A stretch of DNA of 64,000 bases from Microvirga thermotolerans (lineage in GTDB: Bacteria; Pseudomonadota; Alphaproteobacteria; Rhizobiales; Beijerinckiaceae). The stretch lies in contig NZ_CP045423.1 in assembly GCF_009363855.1 (NCBI RefSeq), positions 1,084,001 through 1,148,000 on the forward strand, given 5' to 3'. A model generated the notes under the pieces. It worked only from the letters and a program-made list of their open reading frames with translations. It searched no databases and was not told the origin of the DNA. The translations under genes and the position numbers were made by a program. Within the stretch, counting starts at the first letter, position 1. Every line of letters begins with the position of its first letter. Below, in pieces: positions 1-9,304 of this stretch.

Positions 1-57
1 GAGGGTGATGACGCGGTAGCCTTCCCGCCTGTCCGTGAGGATGAGATCGTTCTCCAA
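1..57 (-). CDS. Enoyl-CoA hydratase/isomerase family protein, N-terminus only (cut by window edge)
   Basis: Only the first 19 codons are inside the window. They read as a short acidic start followed by DRREGYRVITL, which matches the first beta-strand of crotonase-family proteins just before their usual LNRPE motif. The proposed start is TTG at 57, with GGAGGG five bases upstream. The gene is divergent from paaN across a shared promoter region carrying a TetR-type operator. In phenylacetate clusters a crotonase (PaaF, PaaG or PaaB-like) commonly sits here, so a role in phenylacetyl-CoA ring opening or beta-oxidation is likely. That is inferred from position and a very short sequence. Confidence 0.55.
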   Translation of the reverse strand, partial: MENDLILTDRREGYRVITL

Positions 58-117
58 CGCGGCCCTCCCGTGGATGTCGCCGCTCGAAGGCGGCTTCCGT
101 TGTCCCTTGTTTTACTA

Positions 118-137
118 TTGACCAACCGTCCGGTCAA
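118..137. promoter_or_regulatory. TetR-type operator overlapping the paaN promoter
   Basis: The sequence shows an inverted repeat TTGACC-N8-GGTCAA. Its inner part carries CCGTCCGG, resembling sites bound by TetR-family regulators of acyl-CoA pathways (PaaR and FadR-like). A TATAAT box follows at 139-144, 15 bases after the TTGACC that could serve as -35, so a bound repressor would cover the promoter. The site lies between the divergent crotonase and paaN starts and could control both. The regulator gene is not in the window. Confidence 0.6.
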
Positions 138-197
138 TTATAATGATACTGCAAACAGTGCCGATACGTTCAATGCCGGCCGTCAGGGAGAGAACGG

Positions 198-1853
198 ATG
201 GGATTCTTCGACGACCATCGGGACTTGCTCGTCCAGGCCCTTCAGGCGGCCCGCTCGCGCGGCTATTGGAGCGCCTTTCCCGAGATTCCGAGCGGCAAGA
301 TCTATGGCGAGACGGCCAGGGCAGACGGGGAGGCGGCCTTCGCAACCCTGCTCGACCGGCCCTTCGAGATCGACCAGCCGGCGAACGGCCGGGTGGGGCG
401 GGAAGTGTCGCCCTTGGGAAAACCCCTCGGCATCACCTATCCGAAATCCGAGCCGGCTGCCCTGATCGCGGCCGCCCGGAACGCGGGCGGCGCATGGGCT
501 GCGGCGAGCGTCGAGGAGCGGGTCGGGGTCGCGCTCGAAATGCTGGCGCGGATCAACAGGCAGAGCTTCCTGTTCGGCAATGCCGTCATGCATACGAGCG
601 GGCAGGCCTTCCCGATGGCCTTCCAGGCGGGCGGGCCTCATGCGCAGGACCGCGGGCTCGAGGCGGTCGCCTACGCCTATGACGAAATGACCCGCGTGCC
701 GCGTCAGGCGCGCTGGGAGAAGCCGCAGGGCAAGAGCCCGCCGCTCCTGCTCGACAAGGCCTATCGCATCGTCCCGCGCGGGATCGCGCTCGTGATCGCC
801 TGCGCGACCTTCCCGACCTGGAATTCCTATCCGGGTCTCTTCGCGAGCCTCGTCACCGGCAACGCGGTGATCGTCAAGCCGCATCCCCAGGCGATCCTGC
901 CGCTGGCGCTGACCGTGCGGATCGGCCGGGAGGTGCTGCGGGAAGCGGGCTTCGACCCCAATGTCCTGCTTCTTGCGGCGGATGAGCCCGATGCGCCGGT
1001 GACCAAGGAACTCGCGCTCGACCCCGCCGTCGGCATCGTGGACTTCACGGGTTCTCCGGTCTTCGGCCGCTGGCTGCGGGAGAACGTGCGCCACGCGGTC
1101 CTGTTCACGGAGGAAGCGGGCGTGAACTCCGTCGTCATCGAATCGACGGACGACTTCGGCGGCATGTGCCGGAATCTCGCCTTTTCCCTCTCCCTCTATT
1201 CGGGGCAGATGTGCACGGCGCCGCAGAACATCTATGTGCCGCGCGGCGGCATCGACACGGACGAGGGGCACAAGAGCTTCGACGAGGTTGCGGCCGGGAT
1301 CGCAGGCGCCATCGACGACTTGCTGAGCGATCGGGCGCGTGCCGAAAACGTCCTCGGCGCCATCCAGAGCGAGGAGACGCTCAAGCGCATCGAGGCGGCG
1401 CGCCGCCTCGGGCGGATCGTGCGTGACTCGAGCCCCGTGGATGGAGCCGGCGGCGCCCGGACGGCCACGCCCCTGATCGTCGCCGTCGATGCGGCGGACG
1501 AGCATGCCTATCTCGAGGAGCGCTTCGGCCCGATCAGCTTCGTCATCGCCGTTGCGACGGCGGAGGAGGCGATCGAACGTGCCGCGCGCTCGGCGAAGGA
1601 GAAGGGCGCGATCACGGCTGCGCTGTATTCCACCCGCGAGACTCTGATCGACAGGGCGTCCGAGGTCTTTGCCAGGGCGGGGGTGGCCCTTTCCGTCAAT
1701 CTGACGGGAGCGATTTACGTCAACCAGTCCGCGGCCTTCAGCGACTATCACGTCACGGGCGCGAACCCGGCCGGTACGGCCTGTCTCACCGATAGCGCAT
1801 TCGTCGCCAACCGGTTCCACATTGCGACGATGCGCAGGCCTATGGCGGCCTGA
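198..1853 (+). CDS. paaN: PaaN-type phenylacetate-degradation aldehyde dehydrogenase
   Basis: This 551-residue aldehyde dehydrogenase-fold protein matches the PaaN2 family of phenylacetic acid catabolism. It should oxidise the semialdehyde released when the oxepin-CoA ring is opened. The NAD(P)-binding half includes VPRGIALVIACATFPTWNS and GNAVIVKPHPQA. The FTEEAG segment and the cysteine in SGQMCTAPQN are the expected catalytic Glu and Cys. Unlike PaaZ it has no C-terminal MaoC hydratase domain, so the hydrolase step must come from another protein; the crotonase at the left edge is a candidate. The gene leads an ABC importer operon. AGAGAACGG serves as a plausible ribosome site. Confidence 0.85.
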   Translation: MGFFDDHRDLLVQALQAARSRGYWSAFPEIPSGKIYGETARADGEAAFATLLDRPFEIDQPANGRVGREVSPLGKPLGITYPKSEPAALIAAARNAGGAWAAASVEERVGVALEMLARINRQSFLFGNAVMHTSGQAFPMAFQAGGPHAQDRGLEAVAYAYDEMTRVPRQARWEKPQGKSPPLLLDKAYRIVPRGIALVIACATFPTWNSYPGLFASLVTGNAVIVKPHPQAILPLALTVRIGREVLREAGFDPNVLLLAADEPDAPVTKELALDPAVGIVDFTGSPVFGRWLRENVRHAVLFTEEAGVNSVVIESTDDFGGMCRNLAFSLSLYSGQMCTAPQNIYVPRGGIDTDEGHKSFDEVAAGIAGAIDDLLSDRARAENVLGAIQSEETLKRIEAARRLGRIVRDSSPVDGAGGARTATPLIVAVDAADEHAYLEERFGPISFVIAVATAEEAIERAARSAKEKGAITAALYSTRETLIDRASEVFARAGVALSVNLTGAIYVNQSAAFSDYHVTGANPAGTACLTDSAFVANRFHIATMRRPMAA

Positions 1854-1902
1854 TCCATTGTGCAACAATAAGAAAAACGACAGTTCAACCAGGAGGAAAC
1901 AC

Positions 1903-3069
1903 ATGAAGCCCCAGTCCAAGCTAAAATACGTGCTGGCAGCCGGAGCGATCGCCTTCGGCTTCCCTCAGGGCGCATTCGCGCAGAACACCATCAAGGTCGG
2001 CTCGGTCCTCTCGGTCACCGGCCCGTCCTCGTTCCTCGGCGAGCCCGAGGATAAAACGCTCCGGCTCTACGTCGACAAGATCAACGCGGCGGGCGGCGTC
2101 AACGGCAAGAAGATCGAGCTCGTGATCTATGACGACGGCGGCGATGCCAACAAGGCCCGCACCTTCGCGACGCGTCTCGTGGAGGACGACAAGGTCGTCG
2201 CGATGGTGGGCGGCACCTCGACGGGCAGCACGATGGCGATGATCCCGGTCTTCGAGGAGGCGCAGATCCCGTTCATCTCGCTTGCAGGCGCCATCGAGGT
2301 GATCGATCCCGTGCGCAAGTACGTCTTCAAGACCCCGCACACCGACAAGATGGCGTGCGAGAAGATCTTCGAGGACCTGAAGAAGCGCAACCTCACGAAG
2401 ATCGGCATGATCTCCGGCACGGACGGCTTCGGCGCTTCCATGCGGGCCCAGTGCGTCAAGGTTGCGCCGAACTACGGCATGCAGATCCTGATCGACGAGA
2501 ACTACGGCCCGCGCGACAGCGACATGACGGCCCAGCTCACGAAGATCAAGAACACCGCCGGCGTTCAGGCGGTGGTCAATCCGGGCTTCGGTCAGGGGCC
2601 GGCCATCGTGACCCGCAACTATGCCCAGCTGGGAATGGGCGACATTCCCCTCTACCAAAGCCACGGCGTGGCCTCGAAGAGCTTCATCGAACTCGCCGGC
2701 AAGGCCGCCGAGGGCGTCCGCCTTCCCGCCGCGGCGCTTCTCGTCGGCGACAAGCTGCCGGAGAGCGATCCGCAGAAGAAGGTCGTGACCGAGTACAAGC
2801 AGACTTACGAGAGCGCCACGAAGCAGCCGGTTTCCACGTTCGGCGGCCATGCCTATGACGGTCTCTTCATCCTCGTGGAGGCGATCAAGCGCGCGAATTC
2901 GACGGATTCGAAGAAGATCCGCGACGAGATCGAGAAGACCAAGGGCTTCGTCGGGACCGGCGGCATCGTGAACATGTCGGCGACCGATCACCTCGGCCTC
3001 GACCTGTCCGCGTTTCGCATGCTCGAAATCAAGAACGGCGACTGGAACCTGGTCGAGTCGGGCAGCTGA
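1903..3069 (+). CDS. Branched-chain/aromatic-acid ABC transporter substrate-binding protein (LivK type)
   Basis: A 388-residue periplasmic type-1 binding protein. The signal peptide covers about residues 1-27 (MKPQSKLKYVLAAG... ending GAFAQN). The mature protein begins with IKVGSVLSVTGPSSFLGEPE, typical of LivJ/LivK receptors. The ATG at 1903 is chosen because AGGAGG lies directly upstream at 1891-1896 and the signal peptide starts there; earlier in-frame starts run back into paaN. Two permeases and two ATPases follow. Importers of this class in paa/box clusters often carry aromatic acids rather than amino acids, so the ligand here may be phenylacetate or a relative (inference). Confidence 0.9.
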   Translation: MKPQSKLKYVLAAGAIAFGFPQGAFAQNTIKVGSVLSVTGPSSFLGEPEDKTLRLYVDKINAAGGVNGKKIELVIYDDGGDANKARTFATRLVEDDKVVAMVGGTSTGSTMAMIPVFEEAQIPFISLAGAIEVIDPVRKYVFKTPHTDKMACEKIFEDLKKRNLTKIGMISGTDGFGASMRAQCVKVAPNYGMQILIDENYGPRDSDMTAQLTKIKNTAGVQAVVNPGFGQGPAIVTRNYAQLGMGDIPLYQSHGVASKSFIELAGKAAEGVRLPAAALLVGDKLPESDPQKKVVTEYKQTYESATKQPVSTFGGHAYDGLFILVEAIKRANSTDSKKIRDEIEKTKGFVGTGGIVNMSATDHLGLDLSAFRMLEIKNGDWNLVESGS

Positions 3070-3084
3070 TCTCGCGCGTCCGTC

Positions 3085-3118
3085 GCTCCCGGGGTCGCAA
3101 ACCGGGGGCTCTTCTTCC
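3085..3118 (+). terminator. Hairpin between the binding-protein and permease genes
   Basis: GCTCCCGG at 3085-3092 can pair with CCGGGGGC at 3102-3109, with one G-T pair, across a 9-base loop; the pyrimidine run TCTTCTTCC follows. This may be a leaky terminator or a 3' stabiliser that lets the binding protein be made in excess over the membrane and ATPase subunits, as in many ABC operons. The U-tract is imperfect. Confidence 0.45.
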
Positions 3119-3177
3119 GTGAAGCCTGGTCGCCATGGGGCGGCCAGGCCGGCAACAAGAGGCCGCGGGACAGCAAT

Positions 3178-4050
3178 ATGGCCGAATTTCTCCAGTTCCT
3201 CATCTCCGGATTGACAGTGGGGGCCGTCTATGCACTCGTCGCGCTCGGGTTCACCCTGATCTACAATGCGTCCGGCGTGGTGAACTTCGCACAGGGCGAG
3301 TTCGTGATGCTCGGCGGCATGGTCACGGTCTTCGCCGCCGCGGCCGGAGTGCCCCTGCCGCTCGCCGGCCTCGTGGCTGTGTGCGTCGCTGTCGCGGTCG
3401 GTCTCCTCCTCCACAGGCTCGCCATCGAGCCCGCGCGCGGCGCATCGGCCGTCACGCTCATCATCATCACCATCGGCGCCTCGATCCTGCTGCGCGGGAT
3501 CGCCCAGGTCATGTTCGACAAGCAGTTCCACAAGCTGCCCGCATTCTCGGGCGATACGCCCGTCGACGTGCTCGGCGCGGCCGTGCAGCCGCAGAGCTTC
3601 TGGGTTCTCGGGGGCGCGGCCGTCGTCGTGCTGGCCCTCTACGTCTTTCTCGAGCATACGGTCCTCGGCAAGGCCGTGCTGGCGACCGCAGCGAACCGCC
3701 TCGCAGCCCGCCTCGTGGGCATCAACACCACGACCATCATGGCACTCGCCTTCGGCGGATCGGCGGCCATCGGCGCCGTCGCCGGCATCCTGATCACGCC
3801 GATCACTCTGACGAGCTACGACGTCGGCACGCTGCTCGCCCTGAAGGGCTTCGCAGCCGCCATGCTGGGCGGGATGGGGAATCCGCTCGGGGCCGTCCTG
3901 GGCGGCCTCATCCTTGGCCTTCTCGAGGCGTTCGGGGCCGGGTACCTCAGCTCGACCTACAAGGATGCCTTCGCGTTCTTGGTCATCCTCGTCGTCCTGT
4001 TCGCGGCGCCCCAGGGGCTGTTCGGGCGCCGGGTCGTGGAGAGGGTGTGA
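3178..4050 (+). CDS. livH: Branched-chain-type ABC transporter permease, LivH family
   Basis: A 290-residue inner-membrane permease with about eight hydrophobic helices. It carries the LivH hallmarks GLTVGAVYALVALGFTLIYN near the N-terminus, VVNFAQGEFVMLGG, and GGMGNPLGAVLGGLILGLLE near the end, where the EAA-like loop contacts the ATPase. It forms the translocation pore with the LivM homologue that starts two bases after its stop. It should pass the ligand delivered by the upstream binding protein. Confidence 0.92.
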   Translation: MAEFLQFLISGLTVGAVYALVALGFTLIYNASGVVNFAQGEFVMLGGMVTVFAAAAGVPLPLAGLVAVCVAVAVGLLLHRLAIEPARGASAVTLIIITIGASILLRGIAQVMFDKQFHKLPAFSGDTPVDVLGAAVQPQSFWVLGGAAVVVLALYVFLEHTVLGKAVLATAANRLAARLVGINTTTIMALAFGGSAAIGAVAGILITPITLTSYDVGTLLALKGFAAAMLGGMGNPLGAVLGGLILGLLEAFGAGYLSSTYKDAFAFLVILVVLFAAPQGLFGRRVVERV

Positions 4051-4052
4051 AC

Positions 4053-4996
4053 ATGCGTTCCCTCATGAACCGGCGTTTCCTGACCCTCGCCGTTCTGGCT
4101 CTGGCGATCGCCGTCCTGCCCCTCGTCTTCCCGTCGAGTTACTATTTCCGCGTCGCCTCGCTCGTATGGGTGTCGGCGCTGGCAGCCATCGGCCTCAACA
4201 TCCTGATGGGACAGGCCGGGCAGGTCAGCCTCGGCCATGCGGCCTTCTTCGGCATCGGTGCCTATGCGGTGGCCATCGGGCCGGCACATCTGGGCATTCC
4301 GCCCTGGGCGGCGCTCCTCGTCGGAGCGGTGCTGTCCGCCGTGCTCGCCTATCTGGTCGGACGTCCCATCCTGCGCCTCAAGGGTCACTATCTTGCGATC
4401 GCCACTCTCGGCCTCGGGGTGCTCGTCGCCATGATCATTTCGACGGAAAGCCGCTGGACGGGCGGCCCGGACGGCATGCCGGTGGCGCGATTGGCCTTGT
4501 TCGGGTGGCGCGTGTCGGGTTCCGACACCTGGTACTGGATCACGGGCGGGCTCCTGCTCGCGGGAACCTGGATCGCCCTCAACCTCGACGATACGCCGAC
4601 GGGAAGGGCCTTCCGCGCCCTGCACGACAGCGAGGTCGCGGCGCAGGTGGTCGGCGTCGACGTGGCCCGCTTCAAGCTCCAGGCCTTCGTGATCGCAGCC
4701 GTCTATGCCTCTCTGGCGGGCTCCGCCCTCGCGTTCATGAACGGCTTCATCAACCCGGATCAGGCCGGCTTCCTGCACTCCGTCGAGCTGGTCACGATGG
4801 TCGTTCTCGGCGGGCTGGGATCGGTGGTCGGCAGCATCGTCGGCGCCGCGGTCCTGGTGACGCTGCCGCAGGCCCTTACAGTCTTCCAGGAATACGAACA
4901 CCTCCTGCTCGGGCTTATCATCATCGTGTCGATGATCTTCATGCGCAACGGCATCGTGCCGACCCTCTCGGCCCTGCTTCTCCGGAGGGGGCGCTC

Positions 4997-5000
<4 letters not shown>
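4053..5000 (+). CDS. livM: Branched-chain-type ABC transporter permease, LivM family
   Basis: A 315-residue permease partner of LivH. Visible family motifs are SLVWVSALAAIGLNILMGQAGQVSLGHAAF near residue 30, AFRALHDSEVAAQVVGVDVARFK in the cytoplasmic loop and VTMVVLGGLGSVVGSIVGA near the C-terminus. The ATG at 4053 follows the livH stop by two bases and places an N-terminal hydrophobic helix correctly. The stop overlaps the next start (ATGA at 4997-5000), so translation is probably coupled. Confidence 0.92.
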
Positions 5001-5771
<771 letters not shown>

Positions 5772-5779
<8 letters not shown>

Positions 5780-6476
5780 GGTCAGGGATCTCAGGAGCGC
5801 CTACGGGCGCATCGAAGTGCTCAAGGGCGTCAGCCTCGACGTGAAGGCGGGCGAAGTGGTGGCGCTGGTCGGCTCCAACGGCGCGGGGAAGACGACCCTG
5901 CTGCGTTCGCTGTCGGGCGTCCAGCCGATCACGGGCGGCGAGATCCTGTTCAACGGCCAGCGCATCGACCGCCTCCCCCCGCACCGGAGGGTGGAACTCG
6001 GGATCACGCAGTCGCCGGAAGGCCGGCAGGTTTTCGGACCGCTGACGGTCGAGGACAATCTCCGCCTCGGGGCCTACCGGCGGCGCGACAAGGAGATCGG
6101 CCAGGACCGGGACCGCGTCTTCGCCATGTTTCCGGTGCTCGCCGAGAAGCGCCATCTGCTGGCCGGCGGCCTGTCGGGCGGCCAGCAGCAGATGCTCGCC
6201 ATCGGCCGGGCGCTCATGGGGCGCCCGAAGCTCCTGCTCCTCGACGAGCCGTCGCTGGGACTGTCGCCGCTGCTCGTCGATCAGATCCTCGATGCCATCG
6301 TGTCGCTCCGACGCGACGGCATCACGGTGCTCCTCGTCGAGCAGAATGCCAGCGCCGCCCTTGCGATCGCCGACCGGGGCTACGTGCTGGAGACCGGCAA
6401 GGTGGCCTTCAGCGGCGCGGGTTCGGCGCTCCTGGCCGATCCGCAGGTGAAGGCGGCCTATCTCGGCATCGATTGA
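5772..6476 (+). CDS. livF: ABC transporter ATP-binding protein, LivF family
   Basis: A 234-residue ATPase forming the heterodimer with LivG. Walker A is GSNGAGKTT, the signature is the standard LSGGQQQMLAIGRAL, and Walker B is LLLLDEPSLGLSP, with ITQSPEGRQVF typical of LivF. The GTG at 5772 is preferred over the in-frame ATG at 5751. GGAGG sits six bases upstream, and translation then begins MLEVRDLRSAYG, the normal LivF start. The frame overlaps the end of livG by eight bases. It is the last gene of the importer operon; its stop is only 18 bases from the convergent DUF2783 gene. Confidence 0.88.
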
Positions 6477-6494
6477 CGGCGTCGGGCGGCGGCG

Positions 6495-6713
6495 TCAGGT
6501 TGTTGCGGCGCCTGCCGGCTCCATGCTCCGCCTCGCCAGCGCCAGAGCTTCCCGCAGGACGGCTTCGTCTCCAATGTGATTGGCGAGGATCAGCACGAGG
6601 CGGCTGTTGAGCGCGGCGCTGTCTTCGTCCGACAAGCCTCGATGTGCGTCGATGAGCGCCCGGTAAGCGACATCCGGGTCGGGCAGGCGGTTCTCGGTGA
6701 TGAGTGCGTTCAA
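6495..6713 (-). CDS. DUF2783 domain protein
   Basis: This 72-residue protein reads MNALITENRLPDPDVAYRAL at the start and LSDEDSAALNSRLVLILANH in the middle, matching the DUF2783 family, whose function is unknown. It starts with TTG at 6713 behind AAGGAGG. That TTG overlaps the monooxygenase stop (TTGA), so the two are translationally coupled. DUF2783 proteins recur beside FAD monooxygenases and MBL hydrolases of aromatic catabolism, so a structural or accessory role for that enzyme is plausible, but this is inference from context. Confidence 0.8.
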   Translation of the reverse strand: MNALITENRLPDPDVAYRALIDAHRGLSDEDSAALNSRLVLILANHIGDEAVLREALALARRSMEPAGAATT

Positions 6714-8314
6714 GCGGATCCTCCTTCGAGGCCCCGCAGGCGACGGGAGGCGCGCTCGATCGCGCTGGGCTCCATGTGACGCCAGCGGGCGGCCAGGTGC
6801 TGGTCGGGCCGGATGAGATAGGTGCTCCCCGGGGCGGCATCGAAACGTCGCGCGAAATAACCGCCTTCGTCGATGAGATCCTCGCCGATGGTGACGACCC
6901 GACGTCCCGCAGGCGGGGCTTCTCCATTCGGCACGTGAATGATCGTCTCCTCGCCGCCCAGGGCTTCGAGAAGCCAGACCGGGCGGCCGCTCCGGTCGCG
7001 CATGGGGGCGTCGGGCAGAGGAGCGCCGAGGCGGGCGGTGCCGGCCCAGGCGTCCCGGTCGGGCGTGGACAGGGGCGTCTCGTAGGTGGAGGGCATGGAA
7101 AGCCTGCCCGAATTCACCATGCGCTTGGCGAAAGGCACGTGACGCGCGAGGGACAGGACCGCATCGCGGAAGCGCAGTTCCTGCGCGGAGCGCGGCGCGA
7201 TGAAATCGGTCGAGCGGGTGGAGTGACCGATATTCTCGTCCGCGGCGGCGGAACGCTCGAGGTCGTAGGTCTCGATCAGCCGCTCCGGCGCCTCCCCCTT
7301 GAGGACGAGAGCGAGTTTCCAGGCCAGATTCTCGGCATCCTGAATGCCCGAATTCGCGCCGCGGGCGCCGAAGGGCGAGACCTGATGGGCCGCGTCGCCG
7401 GCAAAGATCACACGGCCATGCACGAAGCGCTCCAGACGGCGGCACTGGAAGGTGTAGACGGACACCCATTCGAGCGTGAAATTGTCATGGCCCAGCATCT
7501 GCCTGAGACGGGGCATGACGCGCTCCGGCTCCTGCTCCTGCCTTGCGTCGGCGTCGGGGCCGAGTTGAAGATCGATCCGCCAGACGTCGTCGGGCTGCTT
7601 GTGAAGCAGGGCGGAGCGGCCTTCGTGGAAAGGCGGATCGAACCAGAACCAGCGCTCGGGCGGGAAGTCGCCCTGCATCTTCACGTCCGCGATCAGGAAG
7701 CGGTCCTCGAACACCTCGCCCTTGAATTCCAGGCCAAGCATTCCGCGCAAGCCCGAACGCGCCCCGTCGGCGGCCACCACCCAATCGGCATCGAGATCGT
7801 AGGGGCCCTCCGGAGTTTCGACCGTGAGCGTCACGCCATCGTTGCGGGGCTTGAGGCCGATGACCTTGTTGCGCCAGCGGAGGTCGAGATCCGGCAGTTC
7901 GCCGGCCCGCATGACGAGGGCGTGCTCCAGGTAGTATTGCTGAAGGTTGATGAAGGCCGGCATCTTGTGCCCGTCCTCGGGCAGAAGGTCGAAGGCGTAG
8001 AGCAGGTCGTCCCGCTGGAACACCTTGCCGACCTTCCAGGTCACGCCCCGTTCCAGGCAGGGCTGCGCCACGCCGAGGCGGTCGAGGATTTCGAGGGTGC
8101 GCTTCGCGTAACAGATGCCGCGCGACCCTTCGCCGATGCGGTCGGCGTCGTCCAGCAGCACGACCGGCACGCCGCGTTGCGCCAGATCGATGGCGGCGCA
8201 CAGGCCGACCGGTCCCGCCCCGACGACGACCACAGGGTGCCGGACAGGGAACGCGGCGTCCTGGTCCCGGCAGCGGCGATAGCCGAACTGGTAAAGGGTT
8301 TTGCGGGTGTTCAT
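6710..8314 (-). CDS. FAD-dependent aromatic monooxygenase (PheA/TfdB/MhpA type)
   Basis: A 534-residue flavoprotein hydroxylase. The N-terminal dinucleotide fold is VVVVGAGPVGLCAAIDLA; the middle motif is DADWVVAADGARSGLR; the FAD ribityl motif is VIFAGDAAHQVSPFGARG at about residue 300. The C-terminal thioredoxin-like extension seen in phenol hydroxylases is present. It should insert one oxygen atom from O2 into an aromatic ring using NAD(P)H; the exact substrate cannot be read. The N-terminus MNTRKTLYQFGYRRCRDQDA is common to a subgroup found with DUF2783 and MBL genes, exactly the arrangement here. Confidence 0.88.
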   Translation of the reverse strand: MNTRKTLYQFGYRRCRDQDAAFPVRHPVVVVGAGPVGLCAAIDLAQRGVPVVLLDDADRIGEGSRGICYAKRTLEILDRLGVAQPCLERGVTWKVGKVFQRDDLLYAFDLLPEDGHKMPAFINLQQYYLEHALVMRAGELPDLDLRWRNKVIGLKPRNDGVTLTVETPEGPYDLDADWVVAADGARSGLRGMLGLEFKGEVFEDRFLIADVKMQGDFPPERWFWFDPPFHEGRSALLHKQPDDVWRIDLQLGPDADARQEQEPERVMPRLRQMLGHDNFTLEWVSVYTFQCRRLERFVHGRVIFAGDAAHQVSPFGARGANSGIQDAENLAWKLALVLKGEAPERLIETYDLERSAAADENIGHSTRSTDFIAPRSAQELRFRDAVLSLARHVPFAKRMVNSGRLSMPSTYETPLSTPDRDAWAGTARLGAPLPDAPMRDRSGRPVWLLEALGGEETIIHVPNGEAPPAGRRVVTIGEDLIDEGGYFARRFDAAPGSTYLIRPDQHLAARWRHMEPSAIERASRRLRGLEGGSA

Positions 8315-8347
8315 GCTGACTCCCTATGGCTCGCCTCGCTCGCGGCT

Positions 8348-9304
8348 CTATCCCTGCAGCGCGGCCCACATTTCGCGGTCGCGCTGGGCGGTCCAGATGA
8401 CGGGATGGTCGATGCCGGAGGCCTCGTCGAAGGCGCGGGACACGTTGAAGGGCAGGCAGTGCTCGTAGATGGCGAAGGCGCCGAACTTCGGGTCCATCGC
8501 CTCGCGCACCGCGGCGAAGGTCTCCTTCAGCGAGCGGCCGCGGGCGACGGACAACTCGGCGGCGCCGTAGAGGCTCGTCACGAAGTCGCGGGTCATGGCG
8601 ACGGCCTCGCGCACCGGGCGGCGGCCCTGCAGCGCGTCGCCGCGGCCCGGGGCGATCGCCTTGGGGTCGAAGCCCAGGATCGCATCGAGCGTGCGCGGCC
8701 AGGCGCGCAGATGCGCGTCGCCGCAATAGCAGGCGGAGTGATACTCCACGAGGTCGCCGGTGAACATCACCTCCGCGTCCGGCACCCAGGCGACGATGTC
8801 GCCCGCCGTGTGCCCGGCGCCGAGATGCATCAGCCTCACCTCGCGCCGGCCGAGGAACACCGACAGGCTGCGCTCGAAGGTCAGGGTCGGCCAGGTGAGG
8901 CCTTCGGGAATGCTGCTGGCGCCGCGGAAGAGGCGCGGGAAGCGGCCGATCTCCGACTCCTTGTCCTGCTGGCCCCGCTCGACGATGAGATCGTAGGTGG
9001 CCCGGGAGGCGAGGATGCCCTGCGCGTTGTAGGCGGAGGCGCCCAGCACCCGCACCGCGTGATAGTGCGAGAGCACCACGTACTTGATCGGCTTGTCGGT
9101 GACGCGGCGCACCCGCGCGATCACGTCCTCCGCCATGGCGGGGGTGGCCTGGGTGTCGATCACCATGCAGCTGTCGTCGCCGACGATCACGCCGGTGTTC
9201 GGGTCGCCCTCCGCCGTGTAGGCGTAAAGACCCGGCCCGATCTCCGTAAACGACACCCTCTTCTCCGAAAGATCTCCCGTCGACGCAAAGGCCTTCTCAG
9301 CCAT
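8348..9304 (-). CDS. MBL-fold metallo-hydrolase lacking part of the HxHxDH motif
   Basis: A 318-residue metallo-beta-lactamase-fold protein and first gene of the three-gene minus-strand operon, with GGGAGA before its ATG. The fold is recognisable from TGVIVGDDSCMVIDTQATP, KYVVLSHYHAVRVLGAS and HLGAGHTAGDIVAWVP. The canonical HxHxDH is HYHAVR: both histidines remain but the Asp-His pair of the second metal site is replaced by Val-Arg. GHTAGD and the later Asp (MFTGDLVEYHS) are kept. It may bind a single metal or act on an unusual ester, lactone or CoA thioester. The context suggests hydrolysis of an aromatic ring-cleavage intermediate (inference). Confidence 0.82.
   Translation of the reverse strand: MAEKAFASTGDLSEKRVSFTEIGPGLYAYTAEGDPNTGVIVGDDSCMVIDTQATPAMAEDVIARVRRVTDKPIKYVVLSHYHAVRVLGASAYNAQGILASRATYDLIVERGQQDKESEIGRFPRLFRGASSIPEGLTWPTLTFERSLSVFLGRREVRLMHLGAGHTAGDIVAWVPDAEVMFTGDLVEYHSACYCGDAHLRAWPRTLDAILGFDPKAIAPGRGDALQGRRPVREAVAMTRDFVTSLYGAAELSVARGRSLKETFAAVREAMDPKFGAFAIYEHCLPFNVSRAFDEASGIDHPVIWTAQRDREMWAALQG

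Noticed and set aside
183-1919. Long minus-strand open frame opposite paaN
   Set aside because: It is a GC-rich antisense shadow: Arg/Gly/His-rich composition, no ribosome site, and paaN on the other strand matches a family over its whole length.
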